From Melampsora larici-populina 98AG31 (Eukaryota; Basidiomycota; Pucciniomycetes; Pucciniales; Melampsoraceae), in NCBI RefSeq assembly GCF_000204055.1, contig NW_006768777.1, positions 446,057 through 510,056 on the forward strand: a stretch of 64,000 nt of DNA. The letters run 5' to 3'. Positions 23,156-33,279 of this stretch are shown piece after piece (position 1 is the first letter of the stretch; the number at the start of each line of letters is the position of its first letter). The translations under genes were made by a program, and so were the position numbers. The notes under the pieces are model-generated. The model saw only the letters and a program-made list of their open reading frames with translations, did not search any database and had not been told where the DNA came from.

Positions 23156-24232
23156 TCAACTACCCAGTCTTATTCTGTCTAAAAATGTTTTCGTCTCCTC
23201 TATTTCCGTGAGAGAATAACTTTTTATGTAGCGTCTGAAGGCCTCAGATTTCCACCGTCCAACTTTTTGTATCACTTTCTCTGGAGTTCCTAAATTTGCC
23301 CTTAACGAAGCTCCTCCCACCCGGAAAGAATGTCCTGACCATCTTTCTAACATTGATTTTCCCCAGACTTTCTCCACCGCATTGATGAAGACTCTTTTCG
23401 TCAAGGGTCCTTTAGTCGTCTGAAAAACCAAGGCTTCTCGCTCTTTCATCGGGTTCGCTTTAAGGATTCGTTTGAGTGCTCTCACCGGGTCTAACACCGA
23501 AGGTTGAGCTTGAAGGTGGATGACCTGAATTTCGTTCGGTGAGGCTGTTTTCCCTTTCCTCAAATGAATCTTTGCCCATTCGCCTTTGTTTGACATTCCG
23601 AATTCTACGTGGTGGTTTAGGATTGCACCGTCTTTCTTTTCCGTCCTGAAGATCTTGCCTAACCTCAACATTCCCCAAAACACAATCAATCCGACGTCTG
23701 CCACTAAGGTTTGTACTTCCGATTTTCCATAAGATTCAGACAATAACCTATATAGATGTTTGACCTTCACTGGTTTCTTTGCCGATTCCAAGACTTCGCC
23801 CTCTTCTTCTCTTCGTGTAGCTCGAAGTAACATCTTTACAATCTCTGGATCGATTGAAATTTTCTGTAAATGCTTGACTATGTGCCATGCGTTTATCCCG
23901 TCTAAGTATTTGTCGATTGTCTTTGCCGTGATAGGCTTCTTTGGCGGATTCGGTAAGTTTATCTTTGTTCTACCGGCCCAGGTTATGAATCCGTATATAT
24001 CATCGTTACTGATTGGTTTCTTTTCGTCGAACGTCATTCCTTTTGATTCGATAAAGGTGATATATTTCGAGAGACCGGATGAATAACCTGATAGGGTCGA
24101 CTTAGCCCAGCTACCAACCGCTAGATGTGCTCCTGGGATGGTTGATTGCTTGACCGCTCTTCCGAAATGTCCAGGTACTTCATACGTTTTTGTACTTTTG
24201 GTGAGTTTCTTTCTCTTTACTTCTCGGGGCAT
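23156..24232 (-). CDS. YR element B tyrosine recombinase
   Basis: Intact 358-residue tyrosine recombinase expected to insert the element's circular cDNA. Core-binding domain WAKSTLSGYSSGLSKYITF near residues 43-61; catalytic Arg in WGMLRLGKIF near residue 190; KIHLRKGKTASPNEI strand with Lys; GHSFRVGGASLRANLG with the His and second Arg near residue 300; GRWKSEAFRRYIKSY with Tyr near residue 335. About 40-45% identical by eye to element A's protein. Start is the ATG at 24232, which follows a pyrimidine-rich leader. The RT stop lies 278 bp upstream in the same orientation, so it is a separate frame. Confidence 0.92.
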   Translation of the reverse strand: MPREVKRKKLTKSTKTYEVPGHFGRAVKQSTIPGAHLAVGSWAKSTLSGYSSGLSKYITFIESKGMTFDEKKPISNDDIYGFITWAGRTKINLPNPPKKPITAKTIDKYLDGINAWHIVKHLQKISIDPEIVKMLLRATRREEEGEVLESAKKPVKVKHLYRLLSESYGKSEVQTLVADVGLIVFWGMLRLGKIFRTEKKDGAILNHHVEFGMSNKGEWAKIHLRKGKTASPNEIQVIHLQAQPSVLDPVRALKRILKANPMKEREALVFQTTKGPLTKRVFINAVEKVWGKSMLERWSGHSFRVGGASLRANLGTPEKVIQKVGRWKSEAFRRYIKSYSLTEIEETKTFLDRIRLGS

Positions 24233-24510
24233 GATTTGATTAATCTCTGAAGTTAACTGTCTTCTTTCATTTGGTTCTAGTTACTTGTCATTGAACTCTC
24301 CACTCGGAAACCTCTCCTTGATCTCACTTCGACTCGCTTACGAGTCGTATATTTTTTTTTTTTTCACACACCCGGCAAGTTGGAGACCAAATTGGCCAAC
24401 TCCGTGGTGAACAGTCGTGATCTTAATGAAAGAGGGCCTGCTTTCTCTCACGGGTCACAAGGGGTCTCACATTGGTTTCAATTCAACTTCATTGCAACCT
24501 CCCTTCCCGA

Positions 24511-26197
24511 CTACATCTGTCTTAGGAAGGCGTTCAGATCCTTTGGTAGGTCTACTACTATCTTATCTTCGTTCTTCTTTTTTGAGACTTTCCCTCTTGA
24601 CAACGCGTCTGCCGCATTGTCTGCTGATATTACCCTCTTAGCTGTTATCGAGTACTGATTCTTTATCAGCCGTTCCTGGATCTTTTTCCATTCTGCATTC
24701 ACTAGGGGATCTTTTGATTTCCCATTTACCACTGCGTTTTCCGTGACCGTTTTGTCTGTCAGGACCAGGTAATTTCTACCCTCTACTGATTCTAGCTGTT
24801 CAATCATCAATAAACCCAGGCGTACCGCGACCGTCTCGGCCCACGCGATACCACGTCTGTCCCCGTTCGCTTCTCTTGCATGCCAATTGGGTTTGAGTTT
24901 AAACTGAGACCACTTCTTTCCTATGATAATGCCTATTCCATAGGAGGTTGAAGCGTCTCCCACCCAGCCTACATTTCGAACAACCGGTTTTGGGATCACC
25001 CTCAGTGGGTTTGCCTCTCGTAAGGTATCCAGCCAGATATTCAAATCTTCTACAATCTCTTCTGATAATTTACGTAGTGCGTACTTTTTCCCCCAATTTT
25101 TCATCATTCGGTAAATTGCCGCGGTATATACTTTCATTTGTGGAAAGACAAAGGTAATGTGGTTTAATCTACCTACCATAACTTCCGTCTGTTTAAAAGA
25201 CTGCTTATCTGCTTGTAAGTACTTCATGATTTGGTTAATTCTTAATTCAATCTTTTCTTTTGGCAACCTGACGGTTTTATTTTCCCCGTTCCATACAAAA
25301 CCTAGGTATTTTTGTTCTACGTCGAACTCCCGCCACTTCTTCTCATTGGTTTCTACTCCCAATCTTTCACTTGCTGATGCTATTTCTTTCATTGTCGTTT
25401 GGTTTGACCCGTCCGCGGGTTTTATGAATAATGTGTCATCGACCCATCGGAAGCCCTGAAGTAAGTTAAATTTAATCATCATTATTTCCTTCCAAGCTTC
25501 CGCCGCCTCTCCGAAAGTTCCGCATCCGCCTACCCCGCCGAACTGGACTCGTGTATTGGCGTAAACTTGGTTGTTGAAGCCGAGGATCATAAGGAATCTC
25601 CATTGATTCATTGCAACAGGTATTTGACGATAGGCTTTTGCCCAATCAAATACTCCTAGCACTAGACGTCCTTTATACATAGTAAAAAAGTAGGCTACCT
25701 TCTTGAAGTCATCCCAAGAAGTTTCGAAGTCATCTTTGTCGACTCTGAAGTTTACTGATTCGATTTCGGGGTCGTTTTTCGGGTACGAAAGGTTACTTAT
25801 AGGTCGAAATGATCCGTCCCCATTTACGGCTGCTCCAAGTGGGTTTGTTCTAAAGAAACCCAATTTCTCGAACGCCTCTTCTTTCGACCAAGGTCCGAAA
25901 ATTCTGCCTCTCTTAATCTCAGCTTCAATGTTTTCTTCTATCTTTTCTTTCGCCTTCAACGCTGACGTGTGATCTTCCGGACAATAATACCGCATTCCTT
26001 TTATTTCAGCATCTCTTATACCTTGATCGAAACCATGCTTAAACCCCTTTAGGATATGCTCATACTTTACTTCTATTCCATATCTTCGAAGCTCTTGTTT
26101 CCACACTGATAGGTTCATTTCACACGAGGGAGTTTCTGGCCAATATCTGCCTCTTCTTTCTGACGGTACCTCTCCACTTGACACCTTTGGGCTTAAC
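24511..26197 (-). CDS. YR element B reverse transcriptase-RNase H
   Basis: RT and RNase H of the DIRS order. The exon starts after acceptor AAAACAG (26198-26199); no ATG lies near the front of the frame, and joining to gag donor 26393 keeps phase, giving a Gag-Pol fusion. RT motifs: LGFFRTNPLGAAVNGDGSF, LGVFDWAKAYRQIPV, VQFGGVGGCGTFG, FRWVDDTLFIKP (both catalytic Asp, 25435-25440). RNase H: VGDASTSYGIG, IAWAETVAVRL, VLTDKTVTENAV, ISADNAADALSRG. Ends with a Lys-rich tail. No stop or frameshift, unlike element A. Confidence 0.9.
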
Positions 26198-26389
26198 CTG
26201 TTTTGAAGACAGGAAGGAGGGTGTGGTGGTATGAAGGGGTCATTTCGTTTTGATTTGGGTCAAGGTGGCAAGAATGTACACGGAAGGCAAAGGGTATGTA
26301 TCACATGTTAGCTACTCAATGGCAATTTGGCACGTGTCTTTCGACTTTTATTTCAAGGAGCATGTGATTCCGACTGTATCGTTCTTAGC

Positions 26390-28688
26390 TTACGCTCTTT
26401 TCCCGTTCACAGGTTTTCCATTTCTATCCCTTCGGTCAGGGCTTCTGCTTTTATCACGATGGCTAGCATACCGGTCTCCATAGCAATCTTCTCTTTTCCT
26501 TCCATCGTCAAATCGTCCTTTATATCCTCCACCTTTACCTCTTCCGTTACCTTTGTAGCCACTTGAGGATGCATGTCTATTCTCTTTCGCATGGTAAGTT
26601 GTTTGATTTGATCCTGACGAGTTCTTCGGCTTATTCGTGATTGGACAGATATTTTCTTTTGGCTTCCCGGACGCATAAGGATTTGTCTTGTAATGACGTT
26701 TGTTGTAGCTTTCCGCGGTCGTCTTCGCCTCGGCTAACAAGATCTCTTGAAGTTCGGCATAGTTCCCAACCGATTTGTCAACCGTTTCCCTCATTACACC
26801 TTGCCTAACTAACTTGCAGTACCTTAACGCTACCATCCAACCAAAATCTTTACGAAGCTTCTTCACTACTGCTATGTGACCTTCAAACTTTGTTGCTACG
26901 GGCCTCCAACCGCAAGCTACCAGGTGAGTACAAAAAAGTTCCATACAATCTCCCCACACTTCGTAATCGATAGTTAATTCTTCGACTGGGGCTTCTCCTC
27001 CATAAATCCGTGCTTCACCTGACTCCTTCTTATCTGATTTGGTAGTTCTTGAAGACCACGCCTTTTGATCCGCTACCAGCCATTCTTCATCGAAGACAGT
27101 CAATTGGATGTATGAAGTAAGTCCTTTTAGAATTATAGTTAGACCTGGTGATAAAGGCGCTAATGACTGTTTCATTTGTGCACCCCCTCCTCTTAAGATC
27201 CTTCCGTTGTGGATCACATCCCCGTTACTCAATTCTAACAAACCTTTCTTCGAAGACATTATCGCGAGAGCCTTGTCCGATTCCTCCTTTGACGTGGCGC
27301 CTTCGAACCACGCTGACACATCTGTTGCTTCGTCGATGGCGCCCGGGACAGTAGGCTGGTTCTGTCCTGCCGGTGGTTGAATGTGCACATCATGAGACAG
27401 GGGCGGATTGGCTGCTATAGTTTGGACGATTGGATCTTTAACTCGTTGTGAGTTTTGTGGAGGGACAATTTCCTTGACGAATGCTACCAAAGTTCCATCT
27501 GACATTTTGGTATCGTCTTCGTCTAAGACATATGGGTTCTTCGTTGGTCTTTCGTCCCTGCCTCCATCCAGGATCCGCTTTAGAGACTTAGCTTCTTTGT
27601 CGTCCCCTCTGTCGTAAGCGTCTTGGATTAACGCTCCGAGGGTGCTTCTCCTTGCCTGGTCTGATTATTTTTCCAATGAGATGCACAAACAGTCAGCTGA
27701 CGTCCTGTATTCAGCTTGTCTTTCTCGTGATCTAAACGCGATGGGTGGATTCCTTTCTGCAGTCTTGTTAAATTTCCGCAGCCTTTAAGATATCCCGGCA
27801 TACGACTTTTGGAGACTCTATTGTCTAGGCACCTATTTTAAGCCGGGCCGAGGCTGGGTTCCTACTGTAAGCCGGACCATGGCTGGGTCCCTATTTTAAG
27901 CCGGGCCAGGCTGGGTTCCTATTGTAAGCCGGACCTGGCTGGGCACCTATTCGAAGCCGGGCCAGGCTTTCTTGAAGTACGTTCATCTTCCCTGTATTCT
28001 ACCTAAAGCATAAATCTTTGGGAAAAAACCGAGCGTAATTATACTTTTTGGACTTCGGCACAGGTTCTCTTTTCCATATATGTTGGTTAGGTTTCCTGCG
28101 CCATTTACATCCTATCTATGGTTTATCAAGGCGGAACTGAGAATTTTATGAAGAGGTGGATTTGAAATGTGTTACTGAAGATTGTGCCGATGGGTGGGTA
28201 CGATATCTTGGAATTATTGTGGTATATAGAATGTAGAGAATTTCATAGACGAAGTGTGGGAATGAGTTGAAAAGTTTATCAGACTTACTTTTATGATCTG
28301 TACGCTCATTTCCTTGTTCTTCCTCTTCTCTCTCCTCTGTACCTTCCTCGTTTCCACTACCTATTCCTCCCCACTCTTCCATCTCTTCTTCTACCGCTTG
28401 AAGTTCCTCCTCCCTTTCATTTCGCGGTTCCACCTGACGCCTTTCCTTCTTTTTCCTCAACTCCTGTTGCGTTTTCCTCAAGCCTTTAGGACGTTGTCCA
28501 TATTTCTTGATTCCTGACATTCTTCCGTTTTGATCACCGGTAGGAGTTCTTTGTGACGTTACGCTTCGTCGGCCGTTTCCACCCCGCTTCGGTGTTATGA
28601 GTCGATTACCTGGTTGTACCCCCGTTGCTGCTGCATTTGCTCTCGTCAGAACTCTGTTTGTTTGTTCTAATTGGAGCTGAAATGACAT
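26390..28688 (-). CDS. YR element B gag, two exons
   Basis: Probable capsid protein. Exon 1 (28688-28289) starts MSFQLQLEQTNRVLTRANAA and is Glu/Lys/Arg-rich; the intron (GTAAGT donor 28288; acceptor ATCAG at 27661) carries GC-rich tandem repeats. Exon 2 (27660-26390) holds the conserved core (NGDVIHNGRILRGG, DQKAWSSR, WGDCMELFCTHL, KDFGWMVALRYCKL) and a Gly/Arg/Ser-rich basic tail (RDKSRSPDRRDRNGK) likely to bind RNA. The TAA stop (26392-26390) is inside the GTAAGC donor at 26393, so splicing to 26197 (196-nt intron) removes the stop and adds pol in phase. Unspliced RNA would give Gag alone. Confidence 0.85.
27825..27975 (-). repeat. Intronic tandem repeats (CCTGGCCCGGCT units), element B
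   Basis: About five units of ~28-30 bp alternating AGCCGGGCC..GGCTGGG and AGCCGGACC..GGCTGGG with CCTATT between. On the element's strand the unit is CAGCCTGGCCCGGCTTAAAA, the same as in element A's gag intron. Confidence 0.8.
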
Positions 28689-29744
28689 TTTTGTTGTTTT
28701 CTTGGTTCTTTTTTTAATTTTCTTCTTTCTTTCCTTGATTTATATCTTGAAATTTTCTTTGACTTTAATCGGTTTGATTTGTGTGTTTTATTTTAATTTT
28801 GTTGTAATAATAATAATTTTGAAAAGAACAGAAAAGGTTGACCTAAATAAGATTCGTTGGTTCGAATCTTTCCGTGTGAGGTGCTGTGGTTTGACTCGTA
28901 TGCGGAAATAGGTCGTGGGAGAGAAGGAAACCTTAGAGTATTGCTTCTCTACGACCAGCCGCGGGACTGTGACATGTGTCTTACATGTCACCTCATAGTT
29001 CACAGCATCGTGGACACACGCACCAAACCGTGCCTTATTTGGTGCACATCAGACGATGGCGCTTTATTGAGACGAAACGTAGAATTCGGAGAATCTGGAG
29101 GAGGAAAATGGGTGAAACTACATTTACGGAAAGGGAAGACAGCGAAACCGAACGAAGTACAGATCATACACTTACAAGAACAGCCCTCGGTACTAGATCC
29201 AGTGGCCGCGGTAAGAAGGATTATGGAGATGAATGGCAGCACAGATCGAGACGAGTTCCTGTTTAAGACGAAGAAGGGTTTGCTGAAGAAGAAAAGGTTT
29301 TTAACAATCCTAAGCGAAATCTGGGGTGAAGCGAAGATAGGGACTTGGACAGGTCACTCCTTTCGAGTAGGAGGAGCATCGATTAGAGCAAACTTAGGAA
29401 CAAGTGAGAAAACATTGAAGAAAGCAGGCCGTTGGAAGTCTGATTCGTACAAAAGATATGTAAAGTTATTTACTACGGAAGAACTACAAAAGACGGAAAA
29501 GTTTTTAGATGCTATAAATAATAACAAAGTTCGTTGAAAGATATTCAAGAATATAGATGGATATTCAAGAAATATAATCACACTCGTTGAGTTAAATGCA
29601 CCATGCATTGACGCACCTGAGACCAAAGCCGTGAAGGGGATTGTCCTCCAGGCCAAGGACGGCTTTTAGCAAGATTAACAGCTTCCTTGGTAGTGGGAGC
29701 GTCGGACAACCCAACCAACCCTCAAAGGAGGGTGGGAGGGAAGG

Positions 29745-29953
29745 AGGCTGAAAGCCACCCGCACTCGTAGAGATTGGTTTCGAAGAACCAAAATGAGCGC
29801 GGGGCACAGCTTCCCCCGAAGACCTCTCACCTCACCAGAAGGCAAGGTGAGAGGCGGGTGGGTTTAAAACTCAGTTAGGATAACAGAGTGGGTTTTACAT
29901 TAAACCCACCTCTGATGATATCTTTAAGCTATGAACTAAGCTGAAGAGTGGAT
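29745..29953 (+). repeat. Split direct repeat B1 of YR element A
   Basis: 209 bp (AGGCTGAAAGCC...AGAGTGGAT), identical by eye to 30198-30406. Includes CTCACCTC..AGGCAAGGTGAGAG, an inverted pair. Confidence 0.92.
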
Positions 29954-30155
29954 GGAATACACCTCGAGGCACGAGTTGGTGGAAATGTCCACTCTCGTGA
30001 AAGGTCTAGATTAGGAGTGACACTTGGCGTCCGAGAACTTCTCGGAAGAGATTTGTAATTCGAAATCTCTCTAAGCCATTCAGTCACTCCTCATCTAGAC
30101 CTCCACAGCGCTTAGCTCAAGCATAAAAGATAAATCAAAATAGTTTTAAAAATTC
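29954..30155 (+). repeat. Split direct repeat A2 of YR element A
   Basis: Identical by eye to A1 (17157-17358); abuts B1 directly, which marks the junction expected of a circular intermediate. Confidence 0.92.
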
Positions 30156-30197
30156 CTACCCACCCACCCGGCGAATTAAGGACCCACCCACCGACCC

Positions 30198-30406
30198 AGG
30201 CTGAAAGCCACCCGCACTCGTAGAGATTGGTTTCGAAGAACCAAAATGAGCGCGGGGCACAGCTTCCCCCGAAGACCTCTCACCTCACCAGAAGGCAAGG
30301 TGAGAGGCGGGTGGGTTTAAAACTCAGTTAGGATAACAGAGTGGGTTTTACATTAAACCCACCTCTGATGATATCTTTAAGCTATGAACTAAGCTGAAGA
30401 GTGGAT
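30198..30406 (+). repeat. Split direct repeat B2 of YR element A
   Basis: Identical by eye to B1 and forms the right end of the element; separated from A2 by a 42-bp C-rich spacer. Confidence 0.92.
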
Positions 30407-30680
30407 ATACTAGTCATTATATGGAATATACTAGTATATTTATACTTATACTATGCTGAAAATATACCCAGTATATTTGGATTTACCAAACATACCTGGA
30501 AGACACCTACAAGTTTTTGACAAGTTTTTATAAATATACTGCAGTATATTTCAATTATACTATACTATACTGCACAATACTATACCATGTTTGGAAATAT
30601 ACTATACCAAGTATATTTCAGGTCCAGTATAGTATAGTGCAGTATAGTACAGTATAGTATAGTGGCAGCCTTGGTTCTAT

Positions 30681-30818
30681 TATGTGAATGAACAATTATT
30701 CAAAGGGACGGTGACTCTGCATTGGGTAGAATCAAAAAATCAAAAGGCTGACATCTTAACCAAGGCACTGGGCCCATTGCTGTTTGCGGCTGGGAGGAAG
30801 AATTTATGTTTGGAGTAG
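30681..30818 (+). pseudogene. Copia RNase H, C-terminal end
   Basis: Continues the frame cut at 17093: YVNEQLFKGTVTLHWVESKN and QKADILTKALGPLLF, the typical Copia RNase H C-terminus, ending at TAG 30816-30818. It shows that 17094-30680 is an insertion. Confidence 0.92.
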
Positions 30819-30933
30819 TTTTTCTTATTTTCTTTTATATTTTCTCTTTTGATTTTTTAAAGATATATGTGTGCGCGTTTTTTTCTTATCATCAGTTTCA
30901 TTTTTTGTTTCGAGAGGAGTGCTGTGGCTTGTC

Positions 30934-30942
30934 GTGGGGGGG
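30934..30942 (+). promoter_or_regulatory. Copia polypurine tract
   Basis: GTGGGGGGG directly before the right LTR start TGTTGTAGAG at 30943; the expected plus-strand primer. Confidence 0.7.
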
Positions 30943-31065
30943 TGTTGTAGAGTTATGGGGTTACACGACTGCACCACAGCGTGTCACGTGATGTTGTACA
31001 GTCTCTGCTTTGTAGTCAAGTCTCATCTCTCCGGGAGAAGCTTCCACATCACCAACTACTGTGGA
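30943..31065 (+). repeat. Copia right LTR, first piece
   Basis: Bases 1-123 of the 172-bp LTR, identical by eye to 11734-11856. Interrupted after ACTGTGGA by a hAT element; the remainder is at 52300-52342. Confidence 0.92.
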
Positions 31066-31265
31066 CCAGCCTGAGCCCCGGCCACTATCCGTCGAGTAGT
31101 GGCCTGCCCGGACCCCGCCCCGAAGCCAATCTAGCTATCCCGGAACCGTTCCCAAACTCCCGAACGGGTTTTTTTTTCGAAAAAAAGCTGCCCGGACCCC
31201 GACCGGGTTACTCGACGGATACTCGAGATCTGGGCCAAAAAGGTGGCTCGCCCGTGGTTCGAACT
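31066..31265 (+). repeat. Left subterminal GC-rich region of hAT 1
   Basis: Closely related to 53952-54170 (GTCGAGTAGTGGC, CCCGAACGGGTTTTTTTT, GACCAAAAAGG/GGGCCAAAAAGG blocks), so both come from one hAT family. Confidence 0.75.
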
Positions 31266-31332
31266 CCGAACCGGAGCTCTTGAGATAGATAGGCGCAAGC
31301 AGGGGAGCATATTATCTCATCCCTGGCTTTGA

Positions 31333-33279
31333 CACCCCGGGCAAGGCAGCGACGCTCCCTATGTAGCGTCATGCGGACGCTTCGGGGCGGGGCTGGAGCT
31401 TCACATGAAGCGTCACTGGATGCCGCATGTGTAACTTCTGAAGCGTCACCAGGTGCGGCACAGCACAGCTGCATTGAGCGTCACGTTGCCTCTCAACCTC
31501 TTCAGGATCCTTGAATGGATCCACACAAAACCCACTTCTTTCCATCTTCACCTCACCTCAATGTTTTCCTCCATCACATTTCAAGCCGGATCAACGAACA
31601 AATCGAATCGACAATCAATTGGATCCCAAAATTAAATCCACTCGCTATAAACCTCAATTCACGATTGATCCTATTAATAATCAACTTTAATCCATAAATC
31701 GATTGATCAGCTACTTCAATCATTAAACAAACTCAATTGATTCGTCGTTTCATGTTATGAAAGAGCAGAAGGCCAAGTGAACAAAGAAGCAATAGGGATC
31801 AAAGAAAATGTCAATTTGACACACATCAACCACCACAAGATCATCTGAACCACAAAAAGAACGATTTCAAGACATATCATTTAAACAAGAAGAGTTTACA
31901 CATTTAAATGACATCATTAAATCAAGAACAAGAAGAATTCATAAGTCATATCTATCAATTACAAACACCACTGATTATGATTTAGCAAAATGAAGATTAG
32001 AAAATTTTAAAAGGAATTTAGATGTTAGTTATTTCTTTTCTAACTCAAACTTTCAACAAAAACTAACAAGTTTGAATTGCTGTTGGGTTAGGTCTTGAGA
32101 TTAATTTGCTCTTTCTACTGTTTTCAATTCTACACCTATTTCTAGTTATGGTTTTTCAAATAAGGCTATTGAAGCCTCTGGAGTCGTGGCTGATCGACAT
32201 CATCTATGTCCTGCACCTTAGGGAAAGTTGACATTTGGTGTGAACAACTTGGATGGAAATTGTATTCAATCCCATGTCTCACTCCAATCAGAGAGCCATT
32301 CTTAGACATTGTTAAATTGTATCATGTTAGGTCTTGTTTCTTCCTTATACTGTTTCTTTTGTTTCACTACTGATCAAAAATCGAACCTCATGTTTGTGTT
32401 TTGCATAGAAGTCATGATCCTAGTTGTCTTACATGAATATATTGAATGATCATCTAGCCACCTGGAGTCCAATTGAAGTGCTGCAGGTGAACTTTAGCAA
32501 ATTCTGGGTCATCCACTATTGAATTATTCAAAAAGCGTGTTGTGTTTCTTAATTCTGATCAATGCAAAGATGTCTAATTGTGATGGGGTCTGAAGATACC
32601 CTTGCAAATGCAATTGTTGAAGCCAGAAGGTCCAATTTCAAAAGACATTCAATTTTGATTTGACTATTTGTTTTGAATCTCTAGATTCATCTTTTGTGTT
32701 TATTGTGGTTTCAAAGGTTTTGTATCAATGACTATGAACCTCTTTCGATGAGACCGCAGCTCTGAATTTAGAGAGACATGCAAAGCTTGAAACCATCTCG
32801 CTTACCATCACACATCCCTTGTTCTCAATAGATTTATTTTTTTCTCACAATTTGGTAATTACTTATAAGTGTATCTTAGATGCTTGACTGTTCATATGGT
32901 TCTATCACCGGTGGGTACTATCCTTTTGGAGATGTTATATTGTACAGCAGATAAGAATCATTCAAAGAAGAGTGTTTCATCAACTTGAATGTCACTGAAT
33001 TACTAACGGACAATTTGATGGCTAACATTGAACCAGCCGCTGGTAAGATCAAAGAGATGTGGAGAAAGATCAAAGAGACAAAATGAAAGAAGACGAGGAA
33101 GATACTACAGAGAGTTGCACCTGGTGATGCTACAGACAGTCTGAGCCGGCATGCAGCACCTGGTGACGCTTCAGGCAGTTCGCGCGCAGCACCTGTTGAC
33201 GCTCCATGTGAAGCGGCGGCCCCGGTCCGAAGCGTCCGCATGACGCTACATATGGAGCGTCGCCCCCTTGCCCGGGGTG
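31333..33279. mobile_element. CACTA-like element, 1.95 kb, nonautonomous
   Basis: Inverted termini starting CACCCCGGGCAAGG, with about 55 bp of pairing (CGACGCTCC-TATGTAGCGTC, ATGCGGACGCTTCGG), flanked by TGA on both sides (31330-31332, 33280-33282). Subterminal regions repeat AGCGTC/GACGCT many times, as CACTA elements do. The AT-rich interior has no intact gene; on + at about 31810-32070 a stretch reads like coding DNA (QEEFTHLNDIIKSRTRRIHK) with TGA interruptions, perhaps a captured and decayed exon that I do not recognise. Confidence 0.7.

Larger units (their letters stand above)
22645..29048 (-). mobile_element. Tyrosine-recombinase retrotransposon B, intact coding genes
   Basis: Same gene order as A, opposite strand, inserted inside A's recombinase gene. 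Its minus-strand 3' end reads ...GAGAGTGGA, like A's ...AGAGTGGAT. Its 5' end (from 29048) has GGCACG..TTGGTG..TGTCCAC blocks matching A's repeat A1. All three genes are open with catalytic residues present. I do not find a second copy of its 5' repeat near its 3' end, so the split-direct-repeat set (B1-A2-B2) appears incomplete: only about 510 bp follow the recombinase stop, against 869 in A. Confidence 0.85.
22054..29537 (+). pseudogene. YR element A tyrosine recombinase, split by element B
   Basis: Tyrosine recombinase that integrates the circular DNA. The first part is 22054-22644 (197 codons) with a SAM-like core-binding domain (AKSTLKGYSSGLSKYITF) and catalytic Arg in LMRLGEVF. The second part is 29049-29537 with KLHLRKGKTAKPNE, the H-x-x-R box GHSFRVGGASIRANLG, GRWKSDSYKRYVK with the nucleophilic Tyr. 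Joining 22644 to 29049 gives 359 residues in frame with no stop, one more than the intact gene of element B, so element B is the only lesion. The intervening 6.4 kb belongs to B. Confidence 0.88.
17157..30406 (+). mobile_element. Tyrosine-recombinase retrotransposon A (DIRS order, split direct repeats)
   Basis: Gag, RT-RNase H and tyrosine recombinase on +, bounded by split direct repeats in the order A1 (17157-17358), genes, B1 (29745-29953), A2 (29954-30155), 42-bp spacer, B2 (30198-30406). This arrangement is that of PAT/Ngaro-type elements of the DIRS order, which integrate by recombinase through a circular intermediate and leave no target duplication; none is seen here. A1/A2 and B1/B2 are identical by eye. 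The element is defective (stop in gag, RT active-site change) and its recombinase gene is split by element B. Without B it is about 6.8 kb. Confidence 0.88.
17094..30673. mobile_element. TIR element in Copia RNase H, itself split by YR retrotransposon A
   Basis: Inverted termini CAAGGCTGCCACTATAC at 17094 and at the end at 30673, flanked by GTTCTAT duplications. The element's own DNA is only about 330 bp (17094-17156 and 30407-30673) and is made largely of TATACT/AGTATA repeats. A 7-bp duplication does not match the common superfamilies cleanly (hAT 8, Mutator 9, Tc1 2), so I leave it unclassified. Confidence 0.75.

Noticed and set aside
22054..29537. Phage integrase or Crypton
   Set aside because: The tyrosine recombinases are linked to gag and RT-RNase H and to split direct repeats, so they belong to DIRS-order retrotransposons.
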